From assembly GCF_009830125.1 (NCBI RefSeq), contig NZ_WUPT01000001.1, positions 1,674,001 through 1,738,000 on the forward strand: a stretch of DNA of 64,000 nt, given 5' to 3'. The notes beneath the pieces are model-generated. The model saw only the letters and a list, made by a program, of their open reading frames with translations. It had not been told where the DNA came from and did not search any database. Source of the DNA: Kangsaoukella pontilimi. Lineage in GTDB: Bacteria > Pseudomonadota > Alphaproteobacteria > Rhodobacterales > Rhodobacteraceae. A program made the position numbers and the translations under genes. This document shows, one piece after another, positions 17,031 through 27,404 of the stretch (within the stretch, counting starts at the first letter, position 1; the number at the start of each line of letters is the position of its first letter).

Positions 17031-17342
17031 TTATCCACCGACGTCGAAGAATCGGAACGCCGGTGCTGATGGCTCCGGCAGTTCTCCGGATACTTCCGTC
17101 CAGAGCATATCCGCGCCCTGCGGAAAGACCGCCCGGACGATCTGGTAGAAAACTCCGAGATCGAAGGGCATCTGCGCTGGTTCGTCTGCCTCGCCGGTGG
17201 CGAGAAAATCCGTGACCAGTTCCGATCGAAGATAGGCTGCGTTTCTGCCATCGACAGTTGCCGCAGCAGTCGGACCGGCCACGCCGAACGTCAGCAAAAC
17301 ATATGTAAAACAGCGGGTTACCCTGGACCGAATTCGAACCAC
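17031..17342 (-). CDS. Hypothetical secreted protein
   Basis: A 103-residue ORF with a plausible signal peptide (basic N-terminus, hydrophobic FTYVLLTFGVAGPTAAA, cleavage after about residue 28). The mature part is short, without cysteines, and has no recognised domain. It faces metF convergently. Coding status is moderate. Confidence 0.45.
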   Translation of the reverse strand: MVRIRSRVTRCFTYVLLTFGVAGPTAAATVDGRNAAYLRSELVTDFLATGEADEPAQMPFDLGVFYQIVRAVFPQGADMLWTEVSGELPEPSAPAFRFFDVGG

Positions 17343-17410
17343 CTACTACCCCACCAAGTATGACCTCGTGGGGGGATATAACGGTGTTTGCGGCAACGGC
17401 AACCGCTTGT

Positions 17411-18478
17411 TCAGTTCAGGGCAAGACGTTCGCTGACCGGAAGGCCCAGACGGTCCTTGCGATCCTCGGCGGTCGGGTGCAAAGCCTCGCTCTTGTCGCG
17501 ACCCACAACGCGTCGGCGGCGCGCCAGAAAGAACCGCCCCCAGCCGCGCCACGACCCCACACGGGGCGCGTCGGCGTCGGTTGGATGGCGCAGGCGCCAG
17601 TCGGCGGGTAGCGGCAGGCTGCACCTCTCCAGCCGCTCCAGCATCCAGACCAGCGAGATATTCGCGAAGGGCCGCGCATCGGCGAAGCCGGTCAACTGGC
17701 CGCCCACATCGCCATGGCTGCCCGGAAACCAGACCTGCTCGACATGGCCGTCGAAATCGTCCGGCGTGGTCCATAGAACGGGCGCGAAGGCCTCGCGCGT
17801 CTCGTCCAACGCAACGGCGTGGAATCCGTGCCGCACATGTGCCCCCAGCCGGTCATCATGGAAAGCGTGCTTCACCTCGGCCCATTTCCAGATGAAAGGT
17901 GCGCGGAAACCCAGAGCCTTGACCGTATCAAAGACCGCCACCGCCTCGATCGGCGTCTCGGGATAGCAATAATGGTCCCGGAAATACGCGGTCAGTTCAG
18001 GGTCGCTCTCAAGCTCGTAGTGCCGGTACGCGTCCCGCACCATCCGCTCGGTCGCGCAATCCCGTCGCAAAAGACCCACGCGCCCAATCACACCCGCGAG
18101 CGAACGCGCGGCGAAGGCGCCGCGCGAGAAGCCGATCAAGTAGATTGCGTCCCCCGGACGATAGCGCGAGGCAAGCCAGCCATAGGCACGCCGTATCTGG
18201 CGGTTGATGCCACGCCCCTCGATAACATCCAGCGTGGCCGACCAGTCGGTCCATTGCACGCCCGCCTCGTAATACAGGCCCACCTGCCCGTTCTCGGCGG
18301 CCTCGTCGATCAGCTTGTAGATAAGGCCGACATTCGTCTCTTCACCGGGATCGAGCGACGACATCGTCCCGTCGAGAAGGATGACATGAGACACCGGCCC
18401 GCGGGATGACGTGGTCTGACTGCGCTCTGTACGCCGGAACAGACCCAGAAGGTCGCGGAGGCGGGCGGCGACGCTCAT
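17411..18478 (-). CDS. DUF2235 alpha/beta-hydrolase (phospholipase-like)
   Basis: A 355-residue DUF2235 protein. LLDGT near the N-terminus, the nucleophile elbow GFSRG (S118) and the late His motif PGSHGDVGG mark the T6SS Tle1-like hydrolase group. Family members include type VI effectors, but no T6SS, VgrG or immunity gene is nearby and no signal peptide is seen. A housekeeping intracellular hydrolase role is also possible. Confidence 0.85.
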   Translation of the reverse strand: MSVAARLRDLLGLFRRTERSQTTSSRGPVSHVILLDGTMSSLDPGEETNVGLIYKLIDEAAENGQVGLYYEAGVQWTDWSATLDVIEGRGINRQIRRAYGWLASRYRPGDAIYLIGFSRGAFAARSLAGVIGRVGLLRRDCATERMVRDAYRHYELESDPELTAYFRDHYCYPETPIEAVAVFDTVKALGFRAPFIWKWAEVKHAFHDDRLGAHVRHGFHAVALDETREAFAPVLWTTPDDFDGHVEQVWFPGSHGDVGGQLTGFADARPFANISLVWMLERLERCSLPLPADWRLRHPTDADAPRVGSWRGWGRFFLARRRRVVGRDKSEALHPTAEDRKDRLGLPVSERLALN

Positions 18479-18595
18479 CTTCGCCCGACTGTCCGGCCCA
18501 TTGGGCTATATTCAAAACGCCCGCTCATCCCAAAGAGATAGGGTGCCGGACGGCCCCAGTAAACGAAACAGAGTGTCAAGCCTTCGAGAGCAATG

Positions 18596-20887
18596 TTACT
18601 CGGCGGCGATCGCTTCCTGCTGTAGCGCCTGCCACACCCTCTCGGGCGTGAACGGCATGTCGGGCGCGTCCAGCCCGCGGGTGGAGAAGGCATCTGCCAT
18701 GGCGTTCGCGATGGCGGCAAGCGCGCCCACCGTCCCCGCCTCGCCACAGCCCTTCATCCCCATCGGGTTGGTCGTAGAGGGCACTGGCTCGGTCGTGAAG
18801 CCGATCATCGGCAGGTCATAGGCGCGCGGCATGGCGTAATCCATGAAGGTCGCCGTCAGAAGCTGACCTTCGCCGTCATAGACGACGCGCTCGGTCAGCG
18901 CCTGGCCGATCCCCTGCGCCACGCCGCCGTGCACCTGACCCTCGGCCAGCATCGGGTTGATCAGGTTTCCGAAATCGTCGGTGACGGTGTAGCGGTCGAC
19001 GCTCACCAGCCCGGTCTCAGGGTCGATTTCGACCTCGGCGATATGCGCGCCGTTCGGGAAGGAGCGGCTTTCAAGTTCGATCTTTTCCTGAAAGCGGAGC
19101 AGATCCTCGCGCCCGTCGGCGCGCGCCATTGCGGCCACGTCCAGCATGGTCGGCGTCTCGTTCGATCCGGGGATGCGGAAGCGCTCGTCATCGAACTCGA
19201 TCCCGTCCTCGCCGGTCTTCTCGGCCAGATAGGACTGGAATGCCCTGGTCATCGTCTCGACCGTGGCAAGCGTCGCGGTGTTCTGCACCGTGACCGAGCG
19301 CGACCCGCCGGTGCCGCCGCCTTCCTTGATCAGATCGCTGTCGCCCTGAACGATCTCGATCGCCTCTACGGGGATGCCCGTCTGGTCCGACAGGAAGGTG
19401 GCATAGACCGTCTCGTGGCCCTGCCCGTTCGACTGGGTGCCGACATAGAGCCTTACCTTGCCGTTATCGCCATATTCGATGGCCGAGGTCTCTTCCTTGT
19501 CGCCCAGAATGCTCTCGATGTAGTAGCAAAGCCCCTGCCCTCTGAGCTTTCCCTTTGCCTCGGACGCGGCCCGGCGCGCTGCGAAACCGGCAAGGTCGGC
19601 TTCCCTGGCAACCCGGTCCAGCACCCGCTCGAAATCGCCGACGTCATATGTCTCGGCCAGCGCGGTCTTGTAGGGGAACTGATCGGGCTTGATGAAATTC
19701 CGCCGCCTCAGGTCCAGCGGATCGACGCCGAGCGTTCGCGCGGCGTTGTCCATCGAACGCTCGAGCGCAAAGATCGCCTCGGGCCGTCCTGCGCCACGGT
19801 AGGCGTCGATCTGGGTGGTGTTCGTATAAATGCCCCGGCAGTTCAGCGACACGGTGCGCAGGTCGTAAACACCTGTCGCGACCTTGAGGAACAGATCGGT
19901 CTGGATCGGCTGGGCGTATTGCGAGTTGTAGGCGCCGAGATTGCAGACCGTCTCGACGTGATAGGCCACGAGGCGAAAGTCGGCGTCGAACGCGAGCGTG
20001 GTGTCCGAGATCAGGTCGCGCCCGCCATTATCCGAGAGCATCGCCTCGGTCCGTTCACTCATCCAGCGGATGGGGCGCCCAAGGGCACGCGCTGCACCTG
20101 CGATCGAGAAATACTCGGGATAATCCATCCCCTTCATGCCGAAGCCGCCGCCGACGTCGGGATTGGTCACGTGGACCTGCTTTTTCTTCAGATCCAGCAT
20201 CTTGGCCAGCTCGTCGCGCGTTCCCCAGACACCCTGACCGCCAAAGCCGAAATGCAGCCGCTCACCGTCCCAGTCCGCGACGCAGCCGCGCGGCTCCATC
20301 GAATTCACGATGATGCGGTTGTCCACGACACGGGTGTGTACCACATGGGCCGCGCCAGCGATTGCTGACTTCACGGTGTCCTCGTCGCCCTTGCCCCAAG
20401 TGAAGGCGACGTTTTCGGGCGCGTTCTCGTGGAGCGTTTCGCCCCCCGGCGCGATGTCCACCTTGGCGGGCAGGTCGTCGATTTCGGCAAAGACCGCCTC
20501 GGCGGCATCCTTGGCCTGGGCAAGAGTGTCCGCCACGATCAACGCGATTGGCTCGCCCACGAAACGGACGCGCCCGGTTGCGAGGATGGGCCGGAGTGTC
20601 TTGACGCCCTTGGTGCCGTCGCGGTTCTTGACCACCGTCGCCTTCATGGAATTCCGGACACCAAGCTCGTCCAGATCCTCGGCCGCGACGGCCAGACGGA
20701 CGCCGTCCATCTCGCGCACATCGGTCAGGTCTACAGGCGCCAGCGTACCATGGGCCACCTGCGAACGCACGAAGACAGCGTGAAGCGCACCCTCGGGAGC
20801 GATATCGTCGATGTACCGTCCATGCCCCGTGACGAAGCGGTGATCCTCGAACCGTGCGACCGGTTGCGCCTTGCCGAACTTTTCCAT
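18596..20887 (-). CDS. Xanthine dehydrogenase family molybdopterin subunit, form II CoxL-like
   Basis: A 763-residue large subunit of a molybdenum hydroxylase (CODH/aldehyde oxidase type). The active-site loop is AYRGAGR (362-368), as in form II CoxL, not the AYRCSFR of true CO dehydrogenase. GCGEAGTVG (713-721) carries the base-acting glutamate E716. The FAD (CoxM) and Fe-S (CoxS) subunit genes normally next to it are absent here, so it must borrow partners from elsewhere. Substrate unknown; oxidation of CO should not be assumed. Confidence 0.9.
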   Translation of the reverse strand: MEKFGKAQPVARFEDHRFVTGHGRYIDDIAPEGALHAVFVRSQVAHGTLAPVDLTDVREMDGVRLAVAAEDLDELGVRNSMKATVVKNRDGTKGVKTLRPILATGRVRFVGEPIALIVADTLAQAKDAAEAVFAEIDDLPAKVDIAPGGETLHENAPENVAFTWGKGDEDTVKSAIAGAAHVVHTRVVDNRIIVNSMEPRGCVADWDGERLHFGFGGQGVWGTRDELAKMLDLKKKQVHVTNPDVGGGFGMKGMDYPEYFSIAGAARALGRPIRWMSERTEAMLSDNGGRDLISDTTLAFDADFRLVAYHVETVCNLGAYNSQYAQPIQTDLFLKVATGVYDLRTVSLNCRGIYTNTTQIDAYRGAGRPEAIFALERSMDNAARTLGVDPLDLRRRNFIKPDQFPYKTALAETYDVGDFERVLDRVAREADLAGFAARRAASEAKGKLRGQGLCYYIESILGDKEETSAIEYGDNGKVRLYVGTQSNGQGHETVYATFLSDQTGIPVEAIEIVQGDSDLIKEGGGTGGSRSVTVQNTATLATVETMTRAFQSYLAEKTGEDGIEFDDERFRIPGSNETPTMLDVAAMARADGREDLLRFQEKIELESRSFPNGAHIAEVEIDPETGLVSVDRYTVTDDFGNLINPMLAEGQVHGGVAQGIGQALTERVVYDGEGQLLTATFMDYAMPRAYDLPMIGFTTEPVPSTTNPMGMKGCGEAGTVGALAAIANAMADAFSTRGLDAPDMPFTPERVWQALQQEAIAAE

Positions 20888-20949
20888 CTGACACCTCGGG
20901 ACTGCTACCCGCCGGACCCTAGCGGGCCGGCGGGGCGTGTCCAGAGGGT

Positions 20950-22086
20950 TCAGCCAGGAAAGTCGGTCGTGACGATCTCGATGGCGCCGTACCCGTTGAA
21001 ACGGGTGACCGTCGCCGTCGAGTATGCGCCGAGGCCGCGGAAGACGACATAGTCGCCCGGACGGGCATCAGCCGGCAGACCCACGGCGCCCTTCAGCCGG
21101 TCGAGGCTGTCGCAGGTCGGGCCGAAGACGACCCGTTCGACCGCAGCGCCGGTGCGCCAGCCCTCTTCGCCGAGAACCGTAATGCGGTCGATATTGCCGA
21201 CGATCGGAAGCTCGGCCAGACCGCCATAGATGCCGTCGTTCAGAAAGACCGAGCCGTCATGACGGATAGCCTTGATCCGGGCGGCCAGCGTGAAGGACTC
21301 AGCCACAAGCCCGCGTCCCGGCTCGCAAACCAGCGCCGGAGCGTCCGCGCCGAAAGCGCGCGCCGTAGCCTCGCCGATTGCGGCAAAGATCACTTCGAGC
21401 GCCGGAGCGTCACCGGTCCGGTGCGACGGGAAACCGCCGCCCACGTTCAGACGGGCAAGACGGACGCCGGCGCGGCGGGCCACATCGGCGGAGGCCTCGA
21501 TATAGGTGACCCATGCAGACGCGGCCTCGCATTGCGTGCCTGGGTGGAACGTCATCGCCGGGACAAAACCCGCCTCTGCCACGCGCTTGAGAAGCGCCAC
21601 GGCAAGGTCCGGATCGGCGCCGAATTTCGCACCGAAATGATAGGCCGCACCTGCAACCGGTAGACGGAGGCGGACGGCGATCTCGGTACGATCGGGCAGG
21701 CCGGCGGCAAGGAGCTTGTCCAGTTCGAACGGATCGTCGACGGACCAAGAGGCCATGCCGTAGCCGAGCGCGATGCGGATTTCGGCCTCGGAACGGACCG
21801 GGTTGTTGTAGTGCAGGACCGCGCGAGGGTTCCGGGCCCGGATTTTCTCCATCTCGAAGGGAGACGCCACGTCGAACGCCTCGATACCGGCCGTCATGAG
21901 GTTGTCGAGCACCGCGTCGCCGTCATTGGCCTTGACCGCATAAGTCACGAGCCCCGGAAAACCCGCCAGGAACCGCCTGGCCGTGTCCTGAAGCGTGGCA
22001 GGCGAGAAGAAAAGCACCGGCAGGTCGGGCGCCGCGTGGTTGAGATAGGCGGCAGGGGTCGACCAGAGGGCGGGAGACAGGCGCAT
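20950..22086 (-). CDS. Type III PLP-dependent decarboxylase, ornithine decarboxylase-like
   Basis: A 378-residue alanine-racemase-fold decarboxylase (eukaryotic ODC/DapDC family). The PLP lysine is in YAVKAND (K52), CEPGRG binds the phosphate, and GPTCDSLDRL carries the substrate cysteine-aspartate pair (C325). The short length and C-x-x-D region suggest ornithine (or ornithine/lysine) decarboxylase making putrescine rather than DAP decarboxylase. It is divergent from an Lrp-type regulator. Confidence 0.88.
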   Translation of the reverse strand: MRLSPALWSTPAAYLNHAAPDLPVLFFSPATLQDTARRFLAGFPGLVTYAVKANDGDAVLDNLMTAGIEAFDVASPFEMEKIRARNPRAVLHYNNPVRSEAEIRIALGYGMASWSVDDPFELDKLLAAGLPDRTEIAVRLRLPVAGAAYHFGAKFGADPDLAVALLKRVAEAGFVPAMTFHPGTQCEAASAWVTYIEASADVARRAGVRLARLNVGGGFPSHRTGDAPALEVIFAAIGEATARAFGADAPALVCEPGRGLVAESFTLAARIKAIRHDGSVFLNDGIYGGLAELPIVGNIDRITVLGEEGWRTGAAVERVVFGPTCDSLDRLKGAVGLPADARPGDYVVFRGLGAYSTATVTRFNGYGAIEIVTTDFPG

Positions 22087-22196
22087 CGGCGTTGGGTCCT
22101 AATAAGCGTTACACCGGCAGAGTCTCTTGTTTGGCCGTGGAAAACCAGTATCATTCTGAGGTAATGTCAGGTCATTTCGGACAATAAGACGGCTAT

Positions 22197-22634
22197 ATGA
22201 TACAGATTGACGAAACTGATCGGGATATCCTGCGCTGCCTCAGGGAGAACGCCCGCACGCCGGTGGCCGCCATCGCCAAGCGGCTCGACCTCGCGCGCTC
22301 GACGGTGCAATCCCGGCTGGAGCGGCTGGAAAGCTCGGGCGCGATCGAGGGCTACACCGTGCGGGTCAGTTCGGCGGTCCGCGCACGACCGATCAGGGCG
22401 TCCGCGCTTCTCGAGATCGAGCCGAGGAAGCTGGTCGCGGTCATGGCGCGGCTGAGGCAGATCGATTCGATCGAGTCGGTCCACACGACCTCGGGCCGCA
22501 TCGATCTTCTGGTGACCATCGCGGCCCGCACGACCGAAGAGTTGGACAAGGCCCTCGACACCATCGGCGAGATCGACGGCGTCACCGATTCCGAAAGCCT
22601 GATCCACCTGACAACCAAGCTCGACCGCCGCTGA
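22197..22634 (+). CDS. Lrp/AsnC family transcriptional regulator
   Basis: A 145-residue Lrp/AsnC protein: N-terminal HTH (residues 1-60; [26 protein letters not shown]) and C-terminal RAM amino-acid-binding domain. It is divergent from the ornithine decarboxylase-like gene across a 110-bp gap, suggesting it senses an amino acid and controls that gene. That link is inference. Confidence 0.9.
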   Translation: MIQIDETDRDILRCLRENARTPVAAIAKRLDLARSTVQSRLERLESSGAIEGYTVRVSSAVRARPIRASALLEIEPRKLVAVMARLRQIDSIESVHTTSGRIDLLVTIAARTTEELDKALDTIGEIDGVTDSESLIHLTTKLDRR

Positions 22635-22672
22635 GGGGGCGCTGCCCCCTCGACCATGCTTCGCCCGGTCTC

Positions 22673-22750
22673 ACCCCCGGGATATTTTGGAACAGGCGAA
22701 GACAATTTTACTCAAATTTGCGCTTCTTCTTGGCTGAAATACTCCGGGGG
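22673..22750. repeat. Inverted pair of the dispersed repeat before valS
   Basis: CCCCCGGGATATTTTGG...GAAG (left arm, from 22673) and TTCTTCTTGGCTGAAATACTCCGGGGG (22724-22750) are imperfect inverted copies around an AT-rich centre. The same architecture occurs at 8591-8667. A GC-rich tail (GGGGGCGGAGCCCC) follows. Confidence 0.65.
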
Positions 22751-22882
22751 AGCGCGGCCCGAAGGGACGAGCGGGGGCGGAGCCCCGAAATGGCCTGGCG
22801 GCTGTGGTCCCGAATGGCCTCCGGGGGTTCCCCTCGCCTTCCGGCCCGGCTAAACGATGCCCGACAAAAAAGGCATGTGACC

Positions 22883-25800
22883 ATGGAAAAGACCTTCAAC
22901 GCTGAGGACGCGGAAGCGCGGATCTACAAGGACTGGGAAGAGAGCGGCGCCTTCAGGGCCGGGGCCAACGCGGCGCCGGGCGCGGAGACATTCTCGATCA
23001 TGATCCCGCCCCCAAATGTGACCGGCAGCCTTCATATGGGCCACGCCTTCAACAACACGTTGCAGGACATCCTGATCCGCTGGCACCGGATGCGCGGGCA
23101 CGACACGCTCTGGCAGCCGGGTCAGGACCATGCCGGCATCGCAACGCAGATGGTGGTCGAACGCGAACTGGCCAGGCACCAGCAGCCTTCCCGCCGCGAA
23201 ATGGGACGCGAGGCGTTTACCGCCAAGGTCTGGGAGTGGAAGGCCCAATCGGGCGGCACGATCATCGAACAACTGAAGCGCCTCGGTGCGTCATGCGACT
23301 GGTCGCGAAACGCCTTCACCATGTCGGGCGCTCCTGGCGCGCCTGCGGGTGAGGAAGGCAATTTCCACGACGCCGTCATCAAGGTCTTCGTCAAGATGTA
23401 CGAGGACGGCCTGATCTATCGCGGCAAGCGGCTGGTGAACTGGGACCCGCATTTCGAGACGGCGATTTCCGACCTCGAAGTCGAGAATATCGAAGTCGAC
23501 GGCCACATGTGGCACTTCAAGTATCCGCTCGCGGACGGGGTGACATATGAATATGTCGAGCGCGACGAAGACGGTAACGAGCTCTTCCGCGAAACCCGCG
23601 ACTATATCTCCATCGCCACGACCCGGCCCGAGACGATGCTGGGCGATGGCGCGGTCGCGGTTCACCCGTCGGACGAGCGCTATGCGCCCATCGTCGGAAA
23701 GCTCTGCGAAATCCCGGTCGGCCCGAAGGAGCACCGCCGCCTTATCCCGATCATCACCGACGAGTACCCCGACCCGACTTTCGGCTCGGGCGCGGTCAAG
23801 ATCACCGGCGCCCATGATTTCAACGACTATCAGGTTGCCAAGCGCGGCGGCATCCCGATGTACCGCCTGATGGACACGAAAGGTGCGATGCGCGACGACG
23901 GCGCACCCTATGCCGAGGCGGCGGGCGTGGCGATTTCCGTCGCCAAAGGCGAGGCGATGCTGACCGAGGCCGAGGCGGATGCGGTCAACCTCGTCCCCGA
24001 CGATCTGCGCGGTCTCGACCGCTTCGAGGCGCGCACGCGCGTCATCGATCAGATCACCTCCGAGGGTCTGGCCGTTATGACCGAGGCAACGGATCCGCGC
24101 CTCGGCAAGGCTGCCGTCAAGGCGCCCGTCGAGCCCTCCGAAGGCGGCGAGATGCGGACCGAGGACGAGAACCTCGTCCCCCTCGTCGAGGCCAAGAAGA
24201 TCATGCAGCCCTTCGGGGATCGCTCGAAAGTCGTCATCGAACCCATGCTCACCGACCAGTGGTTCGTCGACACTGCCAAGATCGTCGGCCCGGCGCTGGA
24301 AGCGGTGCGGAACGGCACGACCGACATCCTGCCCGAGCAGCATAAGAAAGTGTACTTCAACTGGCTCGAGAACATCGAACCGTGGTGCATCTCGCGTCAG
24401 CTCTGGTGGGGGCATCAGATCCCGGTCTGGTACGGCTTCGACCTGACCGGGGCGGGGTTCACCGACGACGAAGGCGACGGCGCGCTGGACGAGGTCGAAC
24501 TCCGGCGGCTTTTGTCGGACCAATCGCTTTTGAAGGGCGACGAACGTCACCACGCGGCGGCGTCCTTTGCCGAGGTCGCAGAGCGTTTCGGGGATGTCCT
24601 TGCCGACCTTCCGACACCCGTTCACCACGCCCGCGTGGTCGAGGTCGCGGACCGCGCGACAGCAATCGACACGATCAGCGAAAGCCTTGCGGCTTATACG
24701 GTGGATCAGGACCCGACGAAGCTGGTCTACCCGGTCTGGCGCGACCCCGACGTCCTCGACACCTGGTTCTCCTCCGGCCTCTGGCCCATCGGCACCCTCG
24801 GCTGGCCCGAGGAGACCGAGGAGCTGAAGAAATACTTCCCCACCTCCGTCCTCATCACCGGCTTCGACATCATCTTCTTCTGGGTCGCCCGGATGATGAT
24901 GATGCAATACGCCACCGTGGGCGAACGACCCTTCGACACCGTCTATGTCCACGCGCTTGTCCGCGACGAGAAGGGCAAGAAGATGTCGAAATCACTTGGT
25001 AACGTGCTCGACCCGCTGGAGCTGATCGACGAATTCGGCGCCGATGCCGTCCGCTTCACGCTCACTTCCATGGCCGCAATGGGCCGCGACCTGAAGCTCT
25101 CCACGCAGCGCATTCAAGGCTACCGCAACTTCGGCACCAAGCTCTGGAACGCCGCGCGCTTCGCCGAGATGAACGGCGTCTTCGGCCATGCGCGATGGCA
25201 GCCGGGACAGCCCATCGAGGCGACCGCGAACAAGTGGATCGTGGGCGAGATCGCCAAGACGCGGGCCGCCGTGGACGAGGCGCTGACGGCCTTCCGCTTC
25301 AACGACGCCGCCAACGCGCTCTACGCCTTCACATGGGGCACGTTCTGCGACTGGTATCTCGAGTTCTCGAAACCACTCTTCGACGCGGACGCCGCCGAGG
25401 AAACACGCGCAGTCATGGGCTGGGCACTCGATCAGGTTCTGATCATGCTCCACCCCTTCATGCCCTTCATCACCGAAGAGCTCTGGGGCGCGTCCGCCAC
25501 GCGCGAGAAACACCTGATCCATGGCGACTGGCCGACCTATGGGGCCGACCTGATCGACACCGAGGCCGATGCCGAAATGGCATGGGTCATCGACCTGATC
25601 GAAAAGGTCCGCTCGGTCCGGGGCGAGATGAACGTCCCCGCCGGCGCCAAGGTGCCGCTTCTCAAACTTGCGCTGGACGAGACAGGCGAAGCGGCCTGGG
25701 CGCGGAACGAAGCGATGATTCTGCGCCAGGCAAGAATAGAAAGCCTCACCTCCACCGATGCCGCGCCCAAGGGTTCGGCCACCATCGCGGTGCATGGGGG

Positions 25801-26041
25801 CACTTTCGCGCTGCCCCTCGAAGGGCTGATCGACATTGCCGCCGAAAAGGCGCGGCTCGAGAAGAGCCTCGGCAAGCTCGCCAAGGAAATGGGAGGGCTG
25901 AAAGGGCGGCTCTCCAACCCGAAATTCCTCGAAAGCGCGCCGGATGACGTGGTCGAGGAAACGAAAGAGCTTCTCTCCGGAAAAGAGGAAGAAGAGACGC
26001 GCCTGAAAACAGCGCTCGCGCGCCTTGCCGAGGTGTCCTGA
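22883..26041 (+). CDS. valS: Valyl-tRNA synthetase
   Basis: A 1052-residue class I synthetase that charges tRNA-Val and edits threonine. It has HIGH as HMGH (51-54), KMSKS (700-704), the connecting editing domain, the [11 protein letters not shown] signature and a C-terminal coiled coil ([18 protein letters not shown]). The start at 22883 ([11 protein letters not shown]) matches the family; the frame is open 165 nt further upstream through repeat sequence. An insertion around residues 525-620 between GFDLTGAGF and [12 protein letters not shown] is longer than in E. coli ValS. Confidence 0.96.
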   Translation: MEKTFNAEDAEARIYKDWEESGAFRAGANAAPGAETFSIMIPPPNVTGSLHMGHAFNNTLQDILIRWHRMRGHDTLWQPGQDHAGIATQMVVERELARHQQPSRREMGREAFTAKVWEWKAQSGGTIIEQLKRLGASCDWSRNAFTMSGAPGAPAGEEGNFHDAVIKVFVKMYEDGLIYRGKRLVNWDPHFETAISDLEVENIEVDGHMWHFKYPLADGVTYEYVERDEDGNELFRETRDYISIATTRPETMLGDGAVAVHPSDERYAPIVGKLCEIPVGPKEHRRLIPIITDEYPDPTFGSGAVKITGAHDFNDYQVAKRGGIPMYRLMDTKGAMRDDGAPYAEAAGVAISVAKGEAMLTEAEADAVNLVPDDLRGLDRFEARTRVIDQITSEGLAVMTEATDPRLGKAAVKAPVEPSEGGEMRTEDENLVPLVEAKKIMQPFGDRSKVVIEPMLTDQWFVDTAKIVGPALEAVRNGTTDILPEQHKKVYFNWLENIEPWCISRQLWWGHQIPVWYGFDLTGAGFTDDEGDGALDEVELRRLLSDQSLLKGDERHHAAASFAEVAERFGDVLADLPTPVHHARVVEVADRATAIDTISESLAAYTVDQDPTKLVYPVWRDPDVLDTWFSSGLWPIGTLGWPEETEELKKYFPTSVLITGFDIIFFWVARMMMMQYATVGERPFDTVYVHALVRDEKGKKMSKSLGNVLDPLELIDEFGADAVRFTLTSMAAMGRDLKLSTQRIQGYRNFGTKLWNAARFAEMNGVFGHARWQPGQPIEATANKWIVGEIAKTRAAVDEALTAFRFNDAANALYAFTWGTFCDWYLEFSKPLFDADAAEETRAVMGWALDQVLIMLHPFMPFITEELWGASATREKHLIHGDWPTYGADLIDTEADAEMAWVIDLIEKVRSVRGEMNVPAGAKVPLLKLALDETGEAAWARNEAMILRQARIESLTSTDAAPKGSATIAVHGGTFALPLEGLIDIAAEKARLEKSLGKLAKEMGGLKGRLSNPKFLESAPDDVVEETKELLSGKEEEETRLKTALARLAEVS

Positions 26042-26046
26042 TGGCC

Positions 26047-26155
26047 TTCTTCTTGGTCAAAAAACTCCGGGGAGGTCCGGAGGGGCAGCGCCCCTCCGGC
26101 AGCGCGGCTGCGACAGCACCCGCGCACCGGAATGCGTCCGCATTCCGTCCGGACG
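26047..26155. repeat. Repeat element plus two hairpins between valS and the aminotransferase gene
   Basis: TTCTTCTTGGTCAAAAAACTCCGGGG (26047-26072) is a copy of the dispersed repeat. A perfect hairpin follows (CCGGAGGGG/CCCCTCCGG, about 26077-26099), and then another (GGAATGCG/CGCATTCC, about 26129-26146). The second has no T-tract. They may end the valS transcript or be a REP-like unit. Confidence 0.55.
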
Positions 26156-26201
26156 CCGTCCCGGCATCCGACCACCGCGACCCGCGAAGCGGGGCGCAAC
26201 C

Positions 26202-27323
26202 ATGAGCGGCGCGAAACTGACGAAGATCGCCGAGGCGCTTCCGTCGACCGTCCCCTTCGTCGGCCCCGAGGCCGCCGAGCGTCAGCGGGGCACCGCCTTC
26301 ACCGCGCGGCTCGGGGCGAACGAATCCGTCTACGGCCCGTCGCCCAAGGTTCTCCGCGCCATCGAGGCCGCGGCCCCCGATGTCTGGATGTATGGCGACC
26401 CCGAAAGCCACGATCTCCGACGCGCACTTGCCCTGCATCACGGAGTCGAGATGTCCGAGATCGTCTGCGGCGCAGGCATCGACGGACTTCTGAACTCGAT
26501 TGTCCGGCTCCATGTCGAACCGGGCGTCTCTGTCGTGACCTCGGACGGGGCCTACCCCACCTTCAATTACCACGTGGCAGGCTATGGCGGCACGCTGACC
26601 AAGGTGCCGTTTCGGGATGACCATGAAGACCCCGAGGCGCTTCTGCGAGCGGCGACCGAAACGGGGGCGCGGCTCATCTATCTCTCGAACCCCGACAACC
26701 CGATGGGCAGCCACCATCCCGCGCAAGTCATCGACGACATGATCGCGGACCTTCCCGACGGCTGCCTTCTGGTCCTCGACGAGGCCTATATCGAACTCGC
26801 TCCGGACGGCACCGCGCCGCTGATCGATACGTCGAACCCGCAGGTCATCCGGATGCGGACCTTCTCGAAGGCCTATGGCATGGCCGGAATGCGGATCGGC
26901 TACGCCATCGGAGAGGCTGGCGTCATCCGCTCGTTCGAGAAGGTGCGCAACCATTTCGGCATCGGCCGCCTCAGCCAGCAGGCAGCGCTCGCCGCGCTGG
27001 CCGACACCGAGTGGCTGGAGATCGTCCGAGCCGAGGTCGCCAGAGCGCGCGACCGGATCGCCGGCATCGCCCGAGAGAACGGCCTGACGCCCCTGCCATC
27101 CGCCACGAACTTCGTCACCATAGATTGCGGGCGTGGCGCGGAATTCGCCAAGACCGTGCTCGACGCGCTCGTGGCGCGCGGCATTTTCATCCGGATGCCC
27201 TTCGCCGAGCCGGGCAATCGCTGTATCCGGGTCAGCTGCGGCACGGATCAGGACCTCGACCGCTTCGCCGCAGCCCTGCCCCCGGCGCTGGCGGAAGCTG
27301 GATCCGCAATGAACGACGGCTGA
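26202..27323 (+). CDS. PLP-dependent aminotransferase, HisC-like
   Basis: A 373-residue fold-type I aminotransferase resembling histidinol-phosphate aminotransferase: LGANESVYGPSP near the N-terminus, NPDNPMGSH, LDEAYIE and the PLP lysine in RTFSKAYGMAG (K223). It probably converts imidazole-acetol phosphate and glutamate to histidinol phosphate, or acts on a related amino acid; no other his gene is near. The start at 26202 (MSGAKLTKIAE) is chosen by family alignment. Confidence 0.88.
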   Translation: MSGAKLTKIAEALPSTVPFVGPEAAERQRGTAFTARLGANESVYGPSPKVLRAIEAAAPDVWMYGDPESHDLRRALALHHGVEMSEIVCGAGIDGLLNSIVRLHVEPGVSVVTSDGAYPTFNYHVAGYGGTLTKVPFRDDHEDPEALLRAATETGARLIYLSNPDNPMGSHHPAQVIDDMIADLPDGCLLVLDEAYIELAPDGTAPLIDTSNPQVIRMRTFSKAYGMAGMRIGYAIGEAGVIRSFEKVRNHFGIGRLSQQAALAALADTEWLEIVRAEVARARDRIAGIARENGLTPLPSATNFVTIDCGRGAEFAKTVLDALVARGIFIRMPFAEPGNRCIRVSCGTDQDLDRFAAALPPALAEAGSAMNDG

Positions 27324-27404
27324 ATCCCGCCGCTCGCGAAATTTTGTTTCGCCTTGTCCGAATTCAGGTCTGGAACCGCGTCACAATGCCGCTATTCTTG
27401 GCGC

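Noticed and set aside
17334-17373. tRNA-like GGTTCGAATTC fragment (minus strand) with a CCCCAC/GTGGGG inverted repeat
   Set aside because: Neither acceptor stem, D-arm nor anticodon arm can be built around it.
18929-20368. 479-codon plus-strand frame opposite coxL
   Set aside because: Shadow of a well-marked molybdenum hydroxylase gene.
18596-20887. True carbon monoxide dehydrogenase large subunit
   Set aside because: The loop is AYRGAGR, not AYRCSFR, and the small and medium subunits are missing.
23291-24952. 553-codon minus-strand frame inside valS
   Set aside because: Antisense to the catalytic core of valyl-tRNA synthetase, low-complexity, no motif.
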